Positions 49,417 through 58,915 of a DNA stretch of 64,000 nucleotides are shown here, piece after piece. The stretch covers positions 1 through 64,000 of the forward strand of contig CAJUAN010000010.1 in the NCBI GenBank assembly GCA_910584715.1, read 5' to 3'. The position numbers and the translations under genes are program-made. The first letter of the stretch is position 1; each line of letters starts with the position of its first letter. Under the pieces are notes generated by a model, which did no database searches, was not told the DNA's origin, and saw only the letters and a list, made by a program, of their open reading frames with translations. The DNA comes from an uncultured Oscillospiraceae bacterium (GTDB taxonomy: Bacteria > Bacillota > Clostridia > Oscillospirales > Ruminococcaceae).

Positions 49417-50763
49417 TCAACTGTTCGGGTAACGGTACTGCTTTACAATAAAGCTATCGCCGCCGTTTACCTCAATGACGAAATCTCCGCCGTCCACATA
49501 GCCGTCAAGCACATGGTCGCTGTTGTATTTTTCCTGCTTTGTATGATATGTCACCGTATTTTCGTCTATCTCCCAGTTGGTTATGGTAAGCTTGCCCAGC
49601 TCCTCGTTAATGCCTCCGTCGCCGAGAATGGTGTAAAGCTCTCCGCCGATATCGCGGTACTGCTGAGGAGCTTTCAGAAACATTTCATTGACTATCTTTT
49701 CGTCAAAGTATTTAAGAACATAGCTTCGCATCTCCGTAAGAGTAGAGAACCTCGGGTCGTCCACCTTAAAGAAATACCTGCTGTCGCTGCTGTCAGCGGC
49801 TCCGACCTCCACATAATTCTCATAGTCGCTCACATTGAGGCTTGTGGCAATGAAATACTGGTATATACTTCCTGCGATTGCATGGGCGGCGTATCCGTAA
49901 TAAAGAGGGTTGTCAGAAACCTCCGTCCATGTTTCGCGGGCGCGGCGCATGGTCATGTCGTTGGGATTAAGGGTATAGGTTATTATTTCGGTGGAAAGGC
50001 TTCCGTCTTCGTTTACGGTAACGATCGGCTCAGGCATGAATTTAAGATTCTCAGTACGGTACAGGCTGCTCTCGGGAATATAGCCCATGCGGTCAAGAAC
50101 CTCGGTGTTATTGTCAGGAACTACGGCGCTTCTCATTGCCGAAACGCCGACAGGCTGCGCTGAACTGTCAGCGTCGTCCGTTACGCTGTTATCCTGCGGT
50201 TCGGTATTGTAGACCTCCACCTCTACAAGGCGGCCGTCCAGAATGGAGTACAGTCTGCTTACGCTGTACGGAAGCGTTTCGTCGTCAAAGTTCATAAGGA
50301 AGAAATCTATTTTCAGCAGGTCGGGTATGCCGCCGTTTTCTTCGGAGGCGCTTTTTATTACTGTGCAGACCTGGCTCGCATACTGCTGTGAATACGGAAA
50401 ATTCACCATATAGTTGTCGGGGGGAACAACGCTGAATTTTGTGAAGCCGAACTGATTGTCCTCAACGGTAAGCGTGAGTCCTGTGCCGTTTTCGTCGGGA
50501 GTTACCGTTATCATATAGTTGTTGCCGTATGCTGAAAAATCATATGTGTAGTATGTGAAAGGTTCGTCGTAGGTCTCAATGCCGTTATCAAGAGAATAAG
50601 CGGCAGGAGCGTTTCTCACAAGAAGCTCCGAAGCTTCCGCGGGAGCTGTTTCCTCGGATATTTCGCTGATCTTCGGGTCTGCTCCGGTTCCGCACGAGCT
50701 GAATGAAACCGCGGCTGTCAGTACCGAAAGAGCCATAACAGCGGCACAAAGTTTATATCTCAA
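49417..50763 (-). CDS. Secreted lipoprotein, possible IseA-like C-terminal domain
   Basis: A 448-residue lipoprotein. TTG 50763 is preferred: AAAGGAG lies 12 nt upstream and the next codons give RYKLCAAVMALSVL, a signal peptide ending VSFSSCG. An N-terminal beta-rich region (about 40-180) and a middle linker precede a C-terminal part (about 330-448: FSTLTEMRSYVLKYFDEKIV, DGGINEELGKLTITNWEIDE) that resembles IseA/YoeB-type DL-endopeptidase inhibitors. That relation is tentative. A monocistronic gene, not linked to cell-wall hydrolases in this window. Confidence 0.55.
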   Translation of the reverse strand: MRYKLCAAVMALSVLTAAVSFSSCGTGADPKISEISEETAPAEASELLVRNAPAAYSLDNGIETYDEPFTYYTYDFSAYGNNYMITVTPDENGTGLTLTVEDNQFGFTKFSVVPPDNYMVNFPYSQQYASQVCTVIKSASEENGGIPDLLKIDFFLMNFDDETLPYSVSRLYSILDGRLVEVEVYNTEPQDNSVTDDADSSAQPVGVSAMRSAVVPDNNTEVLDRMGYIPESSLYRTENLKFMPEPIVTVNEDGSLSTEIITYTLNPNDMTMRRARETWTEVSDNPLYYGYAAHAIAGSIYQYFIATSLNVSDYENYVEVGAADSSDSRYFFKVDDPRFSTLTEMRSYVLKYFDEKIVNEMFLKAPQQYRDIGGELYTILGDGGINEELGKLTITNWEIDENTVTYHTKQEKYNSDHVLDGYVDGGDFVIEVNGGDSFIVKQYRYPNS

Positions 50764-50968
50764 TATATTCTCACGCTCCTTTCCGACAGATATTAACACG
50801 CCCAAACGGGATAAATTCCCGCAGTTATCTTTTTATTCCTGTAATAATTATATCATCTTTCCGGTGTGAAATCAATTACATTTCGTTTACAGTTTTATTA
50901 CTTGCGGGGTACAAAAGCCGTTTGCGGACACAGTTTGTTAATTTTCGGTGAACTATTTGCAGGTAATA

Positions 50969-50997
50969 TTGTATTCAAAGAAGCGATGATTTATAAT
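50969..50997 (+). promoter_or_regulatory. Promoter of the radical SAM gene
   Basis: -35 TTGTAT (50969-50974), 17-bp spacer, -10 TATAAT (50992-50997), 51 nt before the start codon. The rest of the 285-nt gap to the preceding divergent gene is featureless. Confidence 0.65.
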
Positions 50998-51048
50998 TGA
51001 AACTATAGTACATATATTCCGGCAGACACAAAAGAACGGAGAATATAA

Positions 51049-51819
51049 ATGGAGGCGAACCCGTACACAAAAAATCTTGACCGTCTGGAATTTATGGTCA
51101 CCCTTGCCTGTACAGGACGGTGCAGGCACTGTTCCGAGGGCGACCATTCGGGCAGCGGAGAGCATATCAGCGGCGGCGTCGGCGCGCAGGCGGTAAGAAG
51201 CCTTGCAGCCGTCCGCACTATAGATTCTGTTATGACCTTCGGCGGAGAGCCTTTGCTGTACCCGGAGGCGGTCTGTAAGATACACGCCGCGGCGCGGGAC
51301 TGCGGCATTCCTAAGCGTCAGCTTATCACAAACGGTTACTTCACTAAGGATATCCAAAAGATAAGGGATACCGCCGCCGAGCTTGTTTGGAGCGGGGTAA
51401 ACGACATTCTGCTATCTGTCGACGCTTTTCATCAGGAGACTATTCCGGTAAACGTCGTCAAAAGCTTTGCCGAAGCGGTAAAGGCGGTGAAGTACAAAGG
51501 CGTAACAATACGCGTGCACCCCGCGTGGCTGGTGAGTGAAACCGACGGAAATCCCTACAATTCCAAAACGCGGGAGCTGATCGGGGAGTTCGCCGCAATG
51601 GGTATTAAAGCCTCCGGAGGGAACGTTATTTTTCCCGACGGGAACGCTTTGAAATATCTTAAAGAATATTTTGACCCCGCCGCAAAGTACGAAAACCCCT
51701 ATACCGAAGACCCTAACGATATGCTGACTGCGAGTGTTTCCCCCGACGGAAGCGTTCTCGGTGGGAACATTTACGACACGGATTTGGCGGAACTGGCGGA
51801 ACGCTATTGTCCACAGTAA
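51049..51819 (+). CDS. Radical SAM protein of unknown substrate
   Basis: A 256-residue radical SAM protein. The cluster motif is CTGRCRHC (about residues 21-28), then FGGEPLLYPEAV (GGE motif) and LSVDAFHQETIP. The length is near the bare partial barrel and no SPASM or other auxiliary-cluster domain follows, although single Cys residues remain in the body (ARDCG, RYCPQ at the end). Substrate cannot be inferred. It lies 28 nt before a MazG-like gene and no precursor peptide gene was recognised nearby. Confidence 0.8.
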   Translation: MEANPYTKNLDRLEFMVTLACTGRCRHCSEGDHSGSGEHISGGVGAQAVRSLAAVRTIDSVMTFGGEPLLYPEAVCKIHAAARDCGIPKRQLITNGYFTKDIQKIRDTAAELVWSGVNDILLSVDAFHQETIPVNVVKSFAEAVKAVKYKGVTIRVHPAWLVSETDGNPYNSKTRELIGEFAAMGIKASGGNVIFPDGNALKYLKEYFDPAAKYENPYTEDPNDMLTASVSPDGSVLGGNIYDTDLAELAERYCPQ

Positions 51820-51847
51820 AAAAATTTATAAAACGGAGGAATCCAAA

Positions 51848-52186
51848 ATGACGATAAACGAATACCAGAAGCTTGCAATGACGACGCTGAGTCCTACAGT
51901 AAGCACCAGAAGGGACGCTCTTATCAACGGCGTTATGGGGCTTTGCGGAGAATCGGGAGAAGCCATCGACATCGTTAAGAAATGGTTCGCCCAGGGTCAC
52001 GAGCTTGACAGGGAGCACCTTATAAAGGAGCTTGGGGACGTGGCGTGGTACCTTGCGGAGACAGCCTATGCGCTGGGCGTTTCCCTTGAGGATGTATTGC
52101 AGCTCAACATAGACAAGCTGAAAAAAAGATATCCCGACGGCTTCGAGACCGAACGCTCTCAGGTTCGGCTCAGCGGGGATATCTGA
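51848..52186 (+). CDS. MazG-like nucleotide pyrophosphohydrolase
   Basis: A 112-residue all-alpha NTP pyrophosphohydrolase. The start at 51848 follows CGGAGG. Metal-binding motifs: GLCGESGEAIDIVKKW (ExxE) and KELGDVAWYLAE (ExxD). Single-domain MazG-like proteins remove damaged or excess nucleotides. It is close behind the radical SAM gene, and the TPR lipoprotein gene follows at 51 nt. Confidence 0.85.
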   Translation: MTINEYQKLAMTTLSPTVSTRRDALINGVMGLCGESGEAIDIVKKWFAQGHELDREHLIKELGDVAWYLAETAYALGVSLEDVLQLNIDKLKKRYPDGFETERSQVRLSGDI

Positions 52187-52237
52187 TATTGTTTTAACTG
52201 CGATATATATTTATACGGTATGAAAGGAACGGTCGGT

Positions 52238-52891
52238 ATGAACGGAAAAAAACTTTATTTTGCGGCAGGTCTGATACTGCTGGTATTCTCCCTGCTGACC
52301 TTTGCGTCCTGCGGAATGTCCGGGGACAAGATCGCCGCCGAGGGTAAAAAGCTCTACACGGCGGGCAGCTATGCGGAAGCTCTGGAGAAATTTACCGAAG
52401 CCGAAGAAGCGGGCTTGAAAAATTTCAGGGCGGCGGAGCTTTACTACTGCATGGGCAACTGCTTCTATCACCTTGAAAACTACGGAAAATGCGTTGATTA
52501 CCAGCTCAAATGCGTTGAAGCGGAGCCGGAATATTTCAGCGGCTGGGTCAGCCTCGGGGTAGCCTACAGGAAGATAGGAGAGCGGGACAAGGCAATGGAA
52601 TGCTACCGGACCGCTTTGAAATACGACCCTCACAACTCGGATTCCGCCGCGCTCTATATAAGTCTGGGATCGCTCTCAATAGAGCTGGGCAAACCGATGT
52701 CGGCTATTGATTATCTTGAATCGGCGCAGGAGATTTTTCCCGAAAGCGCGGACGTTTACGCTTATCTTGCGATAGCCTACAAAATGGCTCTGGAGCCCGA
52801 AAAATCCGCTGACGCCCTGGCTAAAGCGCAGGCGCTTGGCTACTCCAAAATGGACGAGGTAAACGACCGTCTTGCAAAGCTTGACAAATAA
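52238..52891 (+). CDS. TPR lipoprotein
   Basis: A 217-residue lipoprotein. AAAGGA precedes ATG 52238; the signal peptide ends FASCG with the lipidated Cys near 24. The mature part holds about four tetratricopeptide repeats (LYTAGSYAEALEKFTEAEEA, LYYCMGNCFYHLENYGKCVD, GWVSLGVAYRKIGERDKAME, DVYAYLAIAYKMALEPEKSA), a protein-protein interaction scaffold on the outer membrane face. Partners unknown; it may be last in the radical SAM-MazG unit. Confidence 0.8.
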   Translation: MNGKKLYFAAGLILLVFSLLTFASCGMSGDKIAAEGKKLYTAGSYAEALEKFTEAEEAGLKNFRAAELYYCMGNCFYHLENYGKCVDYQLKCVEAEPEYFSGWVSLGVAYRKIGERDKAMECYRTALKYDPHNSDSAALYISLGSLSIELGKPMSAIDYLESAQEIFPESADVYAYLAIAYKMALEPEKSADALAKAQALGYSKMDEVNDRLAKLDK

Positions 52892-52982
52892 AATGCAATC
52901 TGCCGCTGCGGATATTATTTAAACGTTAAGCAAGCCTAAGCAAGTATACGGTCTATGTACAGATCATAAATGTCACGAAAGC

Positions 52983-54218
52983 TTATCCTTTGGAAATAAG
53001 CTCCGCGGAATAATCCTCGTTAAGCTTCCATATCTGGTAGGCGTTTCCGACGGAAACCGAGTCGGAGCTTATCACGGCGGACATGATCCCCTTGTCCTCC
53101 GCTGCGGATATCTCCGCCGACAGAGCCTTGTCAAACAGCGATGTAAACAAAAGTATCCCCGCTCCGCTTCCCTTTTCGGAAAGCTCGTCGGAAGGAAGCC
53201 GTCCGCACCTTTCGCTTTCGTCTGCAAAGCCGTAGTCAGCAAGCTTTAACTGCAAAGCGGAAACGTCCGCGGGTTCGGAAATCGAAAAGCTTTCCCATGC
53301 GCCTGCTGTGCCTGTTGCTTTTGCTGCGCTTGCTATGCTGCCGAAACGGCACCAGACTGTGGATTCAAAGCCGCATTTGAGAAGTCCCAGCGCGGCGGCA
53401 AGTACTCCCTCCACCGCCCTTTCGTTTTCGTATACGTTGCTTCCGCCGCGGCTGTCAAGTACGATATTCTGCTGAACCGATTCTATTTCGTCGTCCAGTC
53501 TGACCATGTATTTGTCCCTCTTTGAGGACAGCTTCCAGTTTATTCTTTTGATCGGGTCGCCCTCTGTATAGTCCCTGTGGGTGTAGCCGGGCATTCCCGC
53601 AAAACAGTTCACGTTATCGGTCTCCCGTGTCTCTTCGCTGTCGTCGGCAAGCTTTGCGTTTTCGGCAGCCGCCCGAAGTATGGGAGCGTCCCCTGCCATT
53701 TCGGGAATATCGGGAAACACCTTTATCAAATGGAGAAGTCCGTTTTCCTCTGACTGCGGCAAATTCATGCGGAACTTGAAAAATTTCATAAAATCATGAA
53801 GCTCCGCGCTTTTTACTCCTATACGGCACCCGCCCCATACCTTTGCGCGGTATACTGCTTCTACCGTTGTCTCGGAGCGGGGAGGAATGCTCATCACGCA
53901 GCTTTTAAAGCCGGACGCAGGCTCCAGCCCGTCCGGAACGGCAAGGAACAGCTTTACCGCGGGAACGGGAAAAAAGCTTTTGTTAGCGGCGGTTATTTTA
54001 AGGGTAACAGTCTCCTTTTTATAGAGCATTGTACGGTTAACATCCGAAGTAAGTACAATGCTTTTTTTTGTGTGCAGAAACAATGTTACTAAAAAGGAAA
54101 AAACAGGCGCGCATACGAAAATGTAAACGAACGTCCAGCCTATGGCGGCGGAAAGATACAGCGCAAACATCACGCACAAAAATATAGCGAGAAGATACAT
54201 AAAAATTTTCGAGATCAT
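52983..54218 (-). CDS. DUF58 protein
   Basis: A 411-residue DUF58 protein. Two N-terminal transmembrane helices (about 3-45) are followed by a beta-sandwich domain and the family motif GMPGYTHRDYTEGDPIKRINWKLSSKR (about 210-235), with YMVRLDDEIESVQQNIVLDS as the start of the von Willebrand-like domain. It is paired with a MoxR ATPase gene 6 nt upstream. MoxR-DUF58 pairs act as chaperone systems for envelope or enzyme complexes in other bacteria; the local target is unclear. Confidence 0.88.
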   Translation of the reverse strand: MISKIFMYLLAIFLCVMFALYLSAAIGWTFVYIFVCAPVFSFLVTLFLHTKKSIVLTSDVNRTMLYKKETVTLKITAANKSFFPVPAVKLFLAVPDGLEPASGFKSCVMSIPPRSETTVEAVYRAKVWGGCRIGVKSAELHDFMKFFKFRMNLPQSEENGLLHLIKVFPDIPEMAGDAPILRAAAENAKLADDSEETRETDNVNCFAGMPGYTHRDYTEGDPIKRINWKLSSKRDKYMVRLDDEIESVQQNIVLDSRGGSNVYENERAVEGVLAAALGLLKCGFESTVWCRFGSIASAAKATGTAGAWESFSISEPADVSALQLKLADYGFADESERCGRLPSDELSEKGSGAGILLFTSLFDKALSAEISAAEDKGIMSAVISSDSVSVGNAYQIWKLNEDYSAELISKG

Positions 54219-54224
54219 ATGGCG

Positions 54225-55154
54225 TTACTCCGTCGGCACGGGGACACGCTCAAGTATTTTCACAAAAACGTTTTCCTGAGTTTCGTATATTGATTTGCCT
54301 TTCGGGGACAGCATTATCCTGTGGGCAAGGGTGCATACGCAGCAATCCTTTACGTCCTGGGGAGTGATGAAGTCCCTGCCGTCCATAAACGCCCATGCCT
54401 TTGCGGACTTGTAGAGCGCGATACTTCCGCGGGGGCTTACTCCAAGCTTTATCCCCTCGTCGGAGCGGGTGGCGTTCGCAACGGCGATTATATAGTCCTT
54501 GACGTTTTGTGACGCTCTGACTTTTTTGACCTGTTCCTGCAAAGCGATTATGTCCTCCGTGGACAGTACCGCCGCTATTCGTGTTATGGGGTTATCGTTC
54601 TCATTCCTGTCCAGTATCTCCGATTCCTCCGAAGCGGTGGGATAACCCATGCTTATCTTCATGGAAAAGCGATCCATCTGCGCCTCGGGAAGATGATAGG
54701 TGCCGTAGGTCTCAACGGGATTCTGGGTAGCTATTACCATAAACGGCGCGGGCAGCGCGTAGGTGTTTCCGTCAATGCTGACCTGGCGTTCCTCCATTAC
54801 CTCAAGAAGCGAGGACTGAGCTTTCGGCGAGGCGCGGTTTATTTCGTCCGCAAGCAGAAAGTTGCAGAATGCCGCGCCCTTACGGTACTCAAAGTCTCCC
54901 GTTTCGCGGTTGAGCATGGAAAACCCCGTGATGTCGGAGGGCATTATGTCGGGAGTCATCTGTACGCGGCTGAACGTGCCGTTTACAGACTTTGCCAGAG
55001 CAGCCGCAAGCTGGGTCTTGCCCACGCCGGGGACGTCCTCCAGAAGAACGTGTCCGCCGATGAGAAGCGCGGCGGCGGTCTGGACTATAGGCGTGCGCTT
55101 GCCTACTATTACCTTTTCGATGTTGCCGATAAGAGCTTCGATTTTAGCGTCCAT
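54225..55154 (-). CDS. MoxR-family AAA+ ATPase
   Basis: A 309-residue AAA+ chaperone-like ATPase. Walker A EDVPGVGKTQLA (about 37-48), Walker B LLADEINRA, sensor 1 VIATQNPVE and arginine-finger region LPEAQMDRFSMKI are intact. It sits between a secreted helical protein gene (14 nt upstream) and DUF58 (6 nt downstream), forming a three-gene transcript. Usual partners with vWA domains are absent beyond DUF58. Confidence 0.92.
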   Translation of the reverse strand: MDAKIEALIGNIEKVIVGKRTPIVQTAAALLIGGHVLLEDVPGVGKTQLAAALAKSVNGTFSRVQMTPDIMPSDITGFSMLNRETGDFEYRKGAAFCNFLLADEINRASPKAQSSLLEVMEERQVSIDGNTYALPAPFMVIATQNPVETYGTYHLPEAQMDRFSMKISMGYPTASEESEILDRNENDNPITRIAAVLSTEDIIALQEQVKKVRASQNVKDYIIAVANATRSDEGIKLGVSPRGSIALYKSAKAWAFMDGRDFITPQDVKDCCVCTLAHRIMLSPKGKSIYETQENVFVKILERVPVPTE

Positions 55155-55168
55155 TTTTGCTATCCTTT

Positions 55169-56239
55169 CTATTGCAGATTTGTTTCCGTGACTAAGGCGG
55201 GATTGGTGATAATGTCCCGAACCTCGTCTCTTGTGAGAAGCCTTGTACCCGTCGTTCCCTCCAGGAAAATCTCCTGGGAGGTCTCCACAAGGTCGAAGGA
55301 CTGCTCTAAAACTCCCATTATCTCGGGAACTATCACATCGTTCAGACTGCTTGTGAGCAGTCCCAGCGCAAGCAGGGGATTAGCCGCTTCGGAGTACTGC
55401 CTTGCGGTATCGTCAACGTTTCCGAGGGCAAGGATAAGCCTGTCAAAATATTTCAGGCTGTCCTCATAGAGCGCGGCGAATTGTTCGCCGTACTGTCCCG
55501 CGCCGCGGTATTTTTCCTCAAAATCGTTCCGCAGGGTCTCCGCCTCTGCTTTTAGCGCGCCGAAATCCGTGCTCAGCATTGCGGACACGTCGCTGACGTT
55601 CACCGCGTCCATTATCATATTGAGACTTTGGACGACGCTGCTTTCCATTTCCGCGGCGAGAAGCTTTTTCTCCCTCAGCTCGGGACGTGTCTCCGCCTCC
55701 GCGTACCTGAAGCCGTCCAGAAAATAATGGTCTATTAGGAAATTCACTACTTGCTCCTGCTCGGCGTCGGTAAGCCCGAACATGGTCTTTATTGGTATCC
55801 CCGACCTGTCCGCGGGAAGAATGCCTCCCCGGGTATAGTCCGTGATTATTTCGTCCGATACGGAGGTTTCCTCCGCGGAATTTTCCGTTTCGGGAGGAAG
55901 CGTTTCCGTCTCGGTAGCCGTCGTTGTTTCCGTTTCTGTTTCGGGCTGTTCCGTCTCGGAGGTTTCCGTTTCGGACGGTTCCGTCTCAGGCGGTTCGGTA
56001 ACGACCGGCTTTGTCTCCATAACGGAGGTCACGAGGGTCTCCCCCCGTTCCTCAAGCTCAAGACGCACCTGTTCCTCGGCTTTTTTGAGCTGCTCCTCGA
56101 GACGGCTCTGCATTACCGCTTCGGCAAGAGTTTTCTCCCGCGCGGCAGTCTCAGCGGCGTAGCCCTCGGTACTGTACGCCGCCGCTATCGTGCAGAGTAT
56201 TCCGACGGCAAGTATTATCAGTATTTTCAGAAGCTTCAT
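55169..56239 (-). CDS. Exported helical protein with Glu/Thr-rich linker
   Basis: A 356-residue exported or membrane-anchored protein. ATG 56239 follows AAAGGAG. The N-terminal helix (about 3-25) is followed by a charged coiled-coil region (about 30-65), a low-complexity Thr/Glu/Pro linker (about 75-130) made of repeated ETE and TEP units, and a helical C-terminal domain (about 150-356). Not a recognised family. It heads the MoxR-DUF58 transcript and may be the client of that chaperone pair; this is inference from gene order. Confidence 0.6.
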   Translation of the reverse strand: MKLLKILIILAVGILCTIAAAYSTEGYAAETAAREKTLAEAVMQSRLEEQLKKAEEQVRLELEERGETLVTSVMETKPVVTEPPETEPSETETSETEQPETETETTTATETETLPPETENSAEETSVSDEIITDYTRGGILPADRSGIPIKTMFGLTDAEQEQVVNFLIDHYFLDGFRYAEAETRPELREKKLLAAEMESSVVQSLNMIMDAVNVSDVSAMLSTDFGALKAEAETLRNDFEEKYRGAGQYGEQFAALYEDSLKYFDRLILALGNVDDTARQYSEAANPLLALGLLTSSLNDVIVPEIMGVLEQSFDLVETSQEIFLEGTTGTRLLTRDEVRDIITNPALVTETNLQ

Positions 56240-56273
56240 GGTACTCCTTTCGATGTTTGAGGTATAACAAATT

Positions 56274-56717
56274 TTACGATACTTCCGATGAGTATTTTTC
56301 CTGCTCTTCATCGGAAAAAGCTCCGCTCCAATGATACGGAGACAACTCGTCCAGAGTGCGGAAAATTATCTCGTTTTTTGGGTTCGTGACTGCGACCTTT
56401 ACGGAATCTCCCCAAAACATCCGCCTTTCCTGACATATGCCGCAGGCGGTGAGAATTATCGGTTTTGCTTTTTCACTGCTTCTTGTGACGCACATGGAAT
56501 GTGTTATCCGCAAATTGTATTTCTGCGCTTCACACATCGCTCCTGTTTCCATGCAAAGTCCTGCGCCGCTGTTAAAGTTTTCGAGCGCAACGCTTATCAA
56601 AAATTTTCCGTCGGCGGTACGCATAACCGCGCAGCCTCCCCAGCCCTCCGGAAACCGTTTATCAAGAAAATCACAGGCTTTGGAGTACATTTCCGTACCA
56701 ATGATCTTATCGTCCAT
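56274..56717 (-). CDS. Cytidine deaminase-like protein
   Basis: A 147-residue zinc deaminase-fold protein. The expected metal motifs appear as GAGLCMETGAMCEA (C-x-E) and TACGICQERRMFWG (C-G-x-C), with AAGGAGGG upstream of the ATG. The single-domain length fits bacterial cytidine or blasticidin-S deaminase. Substrate specificity cannot be assigned. It lies 34 nt before the secreted helical protein gene and 11 nt after the ABC-2 permease gene on the same strand. Confidence 0.75.
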   Translation of the reverse strand: MDDKIIGTEMYSKACDFLDKRFPEGWGGCAVMRTADGKFLISVALENFNSGAGLCMETGAMCEAQKYNLRITHSMCVTRSSEKAKPIILTACGICQERRMFWGDSVKVAVTNPKNEIIFRTLDELSPYHWSGAFSDEEQEKYSSEVS

Positions 56718-56728
56718 TGTAACCCTCC

Positions 56729-57484
56729 TTACGCGGCTTTACCCCTACCCAGATTCTTTTTGCTTACGGCAGCCAGTGAGAAGACATACGTCGCCCCCGA
56801 CGACGCCGCAAGTACCAAGCACCGCAGAAGCTGACTTCCCAGACCGTTTGAGCCTGCCGTCATATTCAGCAGTCCCAGGGCTATCCCCGTAAAAAGGGAA
56901 ACGAACAGTGCGGCGGATTCCCTGCCTGTCAGCAATGAAAAAAACATATTTATCATTCCGCAGAACAGGTACAGCAGAAACGCGGATAATGCCGCTCCCG
57001 CTATTGTGGGCAGGGGCGAAGCGGAAAAATCGGCGGCGGGACTTCCGGTCATTACGCGGAATCCCACAAAGCCGCTGCTCCACACGCCGCTGAACTCAAA
57101 CGTCCGCGAGCATACAATAAGGTTCACCGCCGCTACCGCCGCGAAAAACAGAGCCGTATTCACCCCATAGGTAATAGCTTTTCCCGCAAGCCAGCGGGAG
57201 CGGCTGCCGCACCGCAGGATATCTATTCCTCCGAAATCCTCGCCGAACATTATCCCGCACACGGTAAAAAGGTACAGCGGCAGATATATGAACACTATAT
57301 TTGTGATATCGGTAATTATCAAAAACATTGCCTCAAAGGAGGAAAACGCCGCGGTCTCCGCAAGGTCTATGTATTTGCGGACGCTTACCGCCGCCGTAAA
57401 GGCTATAACGGCCAGCGCAAGGCACCAACGCGCCGCGGGGATATGCTCTGTCAGGCTGAACCTGAGTCCTCTCAGCTTTATCAT
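56729..57484 (-). CDS. ABC-2-type exporter permease, subunit 2
   Basis: A 251-residue membrane protein with about six hydrophobic segments, typical for a bacitracin/lantibiotic-type ABC-2 permease. The region GEDFGGIDILRCGSRSRWLA (about 78-97) resembles the cytoplasmic loop of such permeases. It overlaps the previous permease gene by four bases and is in one operon with the ATPase. Export substrate unknown. Confidence 0.7.
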   Translation of the reverse strand: MIKLRGLRFSLTEHIPAARWCLALAVIAFTAAVSVRKYIDLAETAAFSSFEAMFLIITDITNIVFIYLPLYLFTVCGIMFGEDFGGIDILRCGSRSRWLAGKAITYGVNTALFFAAVAAVNLIVCSRTFEFSGVWSSGFVGFRVMTGSPAADFSASPLPTIAGAALSAFLLYLFCGMINMFFSLLTGRESAALFVSLFTGIALGLLNMTAGSNGLGSQLLRCLVLAASSGATYVFSLAAVSKKNLGRGKAA

Positions 57485-58176
57485 TGACGGTCAGCCTCCT
57501 TTCCCAACGCGGTCAGAAGCAGCCCTGCCGCCGCCAGTACCGCAGGCAGTACAAAGCGGTCGGGGGTCATAGCGGTACCGTTCAGAGCCGGTGAGATATC
57601 CAGAGGCGGATAAAATCTGTCCAGCTTCAGGTACGGAAACGCGTATATGGCAAGCAGATAAAGCACCTGGGGCATGACGAGGGGTACGTACCGTTGACGG
57701 TTAACAAAGGTCAGCCCGTAGGACAGAGCCGCCCAGCCGAATCCGAAGGTTACCGGAAGCGCAAGCAGCAGCGGGTCGGGCGTATCCCCGAGAGCCGCGC
57801 AGACCGCGAACAATCCTATGTGGGGAATTGCCAATGCTGCCGCACCGGAAAGTCCCACGGTAAAAAACCTTTTTATGCGGTAATGCCTGTTCTGCTTTTG
57901 CGTACCGCTCTGTTTCAGTATCATAAGCGCGCCGAATTTTGTTTCCCGCTCGGTCATTATCATTACCGCGTAGGGCATAGCCGCCAGCAGCGGAGCCGCA
58001 AATGGCAGCGCAAGAGCCTGCGCCCTGCCGTAAAGACCGCTTACGTCACCCGCCCTATCTTCTGCCGAAAGACAGTACCCCAGACCGCCGAAAAGCAGTA
58101 ACGCGCCCAAAACCAAGCTTAGCCAAAATGATTGCTCCGTAAAAATACGCTTTATGTCCGTCTTAAAAAAATTCAT
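57481..58176 (-). CDS. ABC-2-type exporter permease, subunit 1
   Basis: A 231-residue membrane protein with about six hydrophobic segments (FWLSLVLGALLLFGGLGY, YAVMIMTERETKFGALMILK). It overlaps the ATPase gene upstream and the second permease downstream by four bases each, so the three proteins should be made in step and form one exporter. The family is the same as subunit 2 but sequence similarity between them is low. Confidence 0.7.
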   Translation of the reverse strand: MNFFKTDIKRIFTEQSFWLSLVLGALLLFGGLGYCLSAEDRAGDVSGLYGRAQALALPFAAPLLAAMPYAVMIMTERETKFGALMILKQSGTQKQNRHYRIKRFFTVGLSGAAALAIPHIGLFAVCAALGDTPDPLLLALPVTFGFGWAALSYGLTFVNRQRYVPLVMPQVLYLLAIYAFPYLKLDRFYPPLDISPALNGTAMTPDRFVLPAVLAAAGLLLTALGKEADRQ

Positions 58177-58817
58177 GCTGTCACCTCTGTTACGGAAGTG
58201 TTTTCAATCCGGAATTTTTTAGTGCAGAGGGACTCAATGTCCTCCGCGATATGGCTTGCGATAACTATTGTAGCGCCCGCACCGTTCAGCTCTCTGAAAA
58301 GCTCCCGCACAAGCCCCACGGAACGGTCGTCCAGGCTGTTCATTGGTTCGTCCAGCACAAGCAGCTCGGGCTTGTTCATCACCGCCTGGATTATCCCCAG
58401 CTTCTGACGCATACCCAGCGAATAGGACTTCACGGGACGGCGGTTCCCCGGGTCAAGTTCCAGCCGCTCCATCAGGTCGGCTATCTCCTCCGCGGGTACC
58501 GGGTCTGCGCTCATGGCGTTGAGTATTTTCAAATTTTTCAGTCCGCTGTAGTGGGGTATAAAGCCGGGGGTCTCTATCATGACCCCGAGTGAATCGGGAA
58601 ACTTCCGCCTGGCGTTAAAGTTCTCGCCGCCCACGGTTATCTCTCCCGAATCGGGTACCATAAGTCCCGTCATAAGCTTGAAGACAACGGTTTTTCCGCT
58701 GCCGTTCCTGCCCACAAAGCCGCATATCCCGCCCTTTTCTATCCCAAAGCTTACAGCTTTCAGTACTGTGTTCCCGCCGAAGCTTTTGCTTACGTCCCTG
58801 AATCGTATGTAGCTCAT
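58173..58817 (-). CDS. ABC exporter ATPase
   Basis: A 214-residue ABC ATPase with Walker A GRNGSGKTV, signature YSLGMRQKLG, Walker B LLVLDEP and ASHIAED. The signature YSLGMRQ is typical of ATPases of DrrA/NatA/lantibiotic-immunity type exporters. First gene of the three-gene exporter operon. No response regulator or peptide gene of a bacteriocin locus is adjacent. Confidence 0.88.
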   Translation of the reverse strand: MSYIRFRDVSKSFGGNTVLKAVSFGIEKGGICGFVGRNGSGKTVVFKLMTGLMVPDSGEITVGGENFNARRKFPDSLGVMIETPGFIPHYSGLKNLKILNAMSADPVPAEEIADLMERLELDPGNRRPVKSYSLGMRQKLGIIQAVMNKPELLVLDEPMNSLDDRSVGLVRELFRELNGAGATIVIASHIAEDIESLCTKKFRIENTSVTEVTA

Positions 58818-58915
58818 TTAATATTCCTTTCAGTATAATTTGATTTGCGATATACTTATAGTTAGCCTGCAAAGCGTACTGTTAAAAAAGAGGTAAAGCT
58901 GCAGCAATACCCCCG

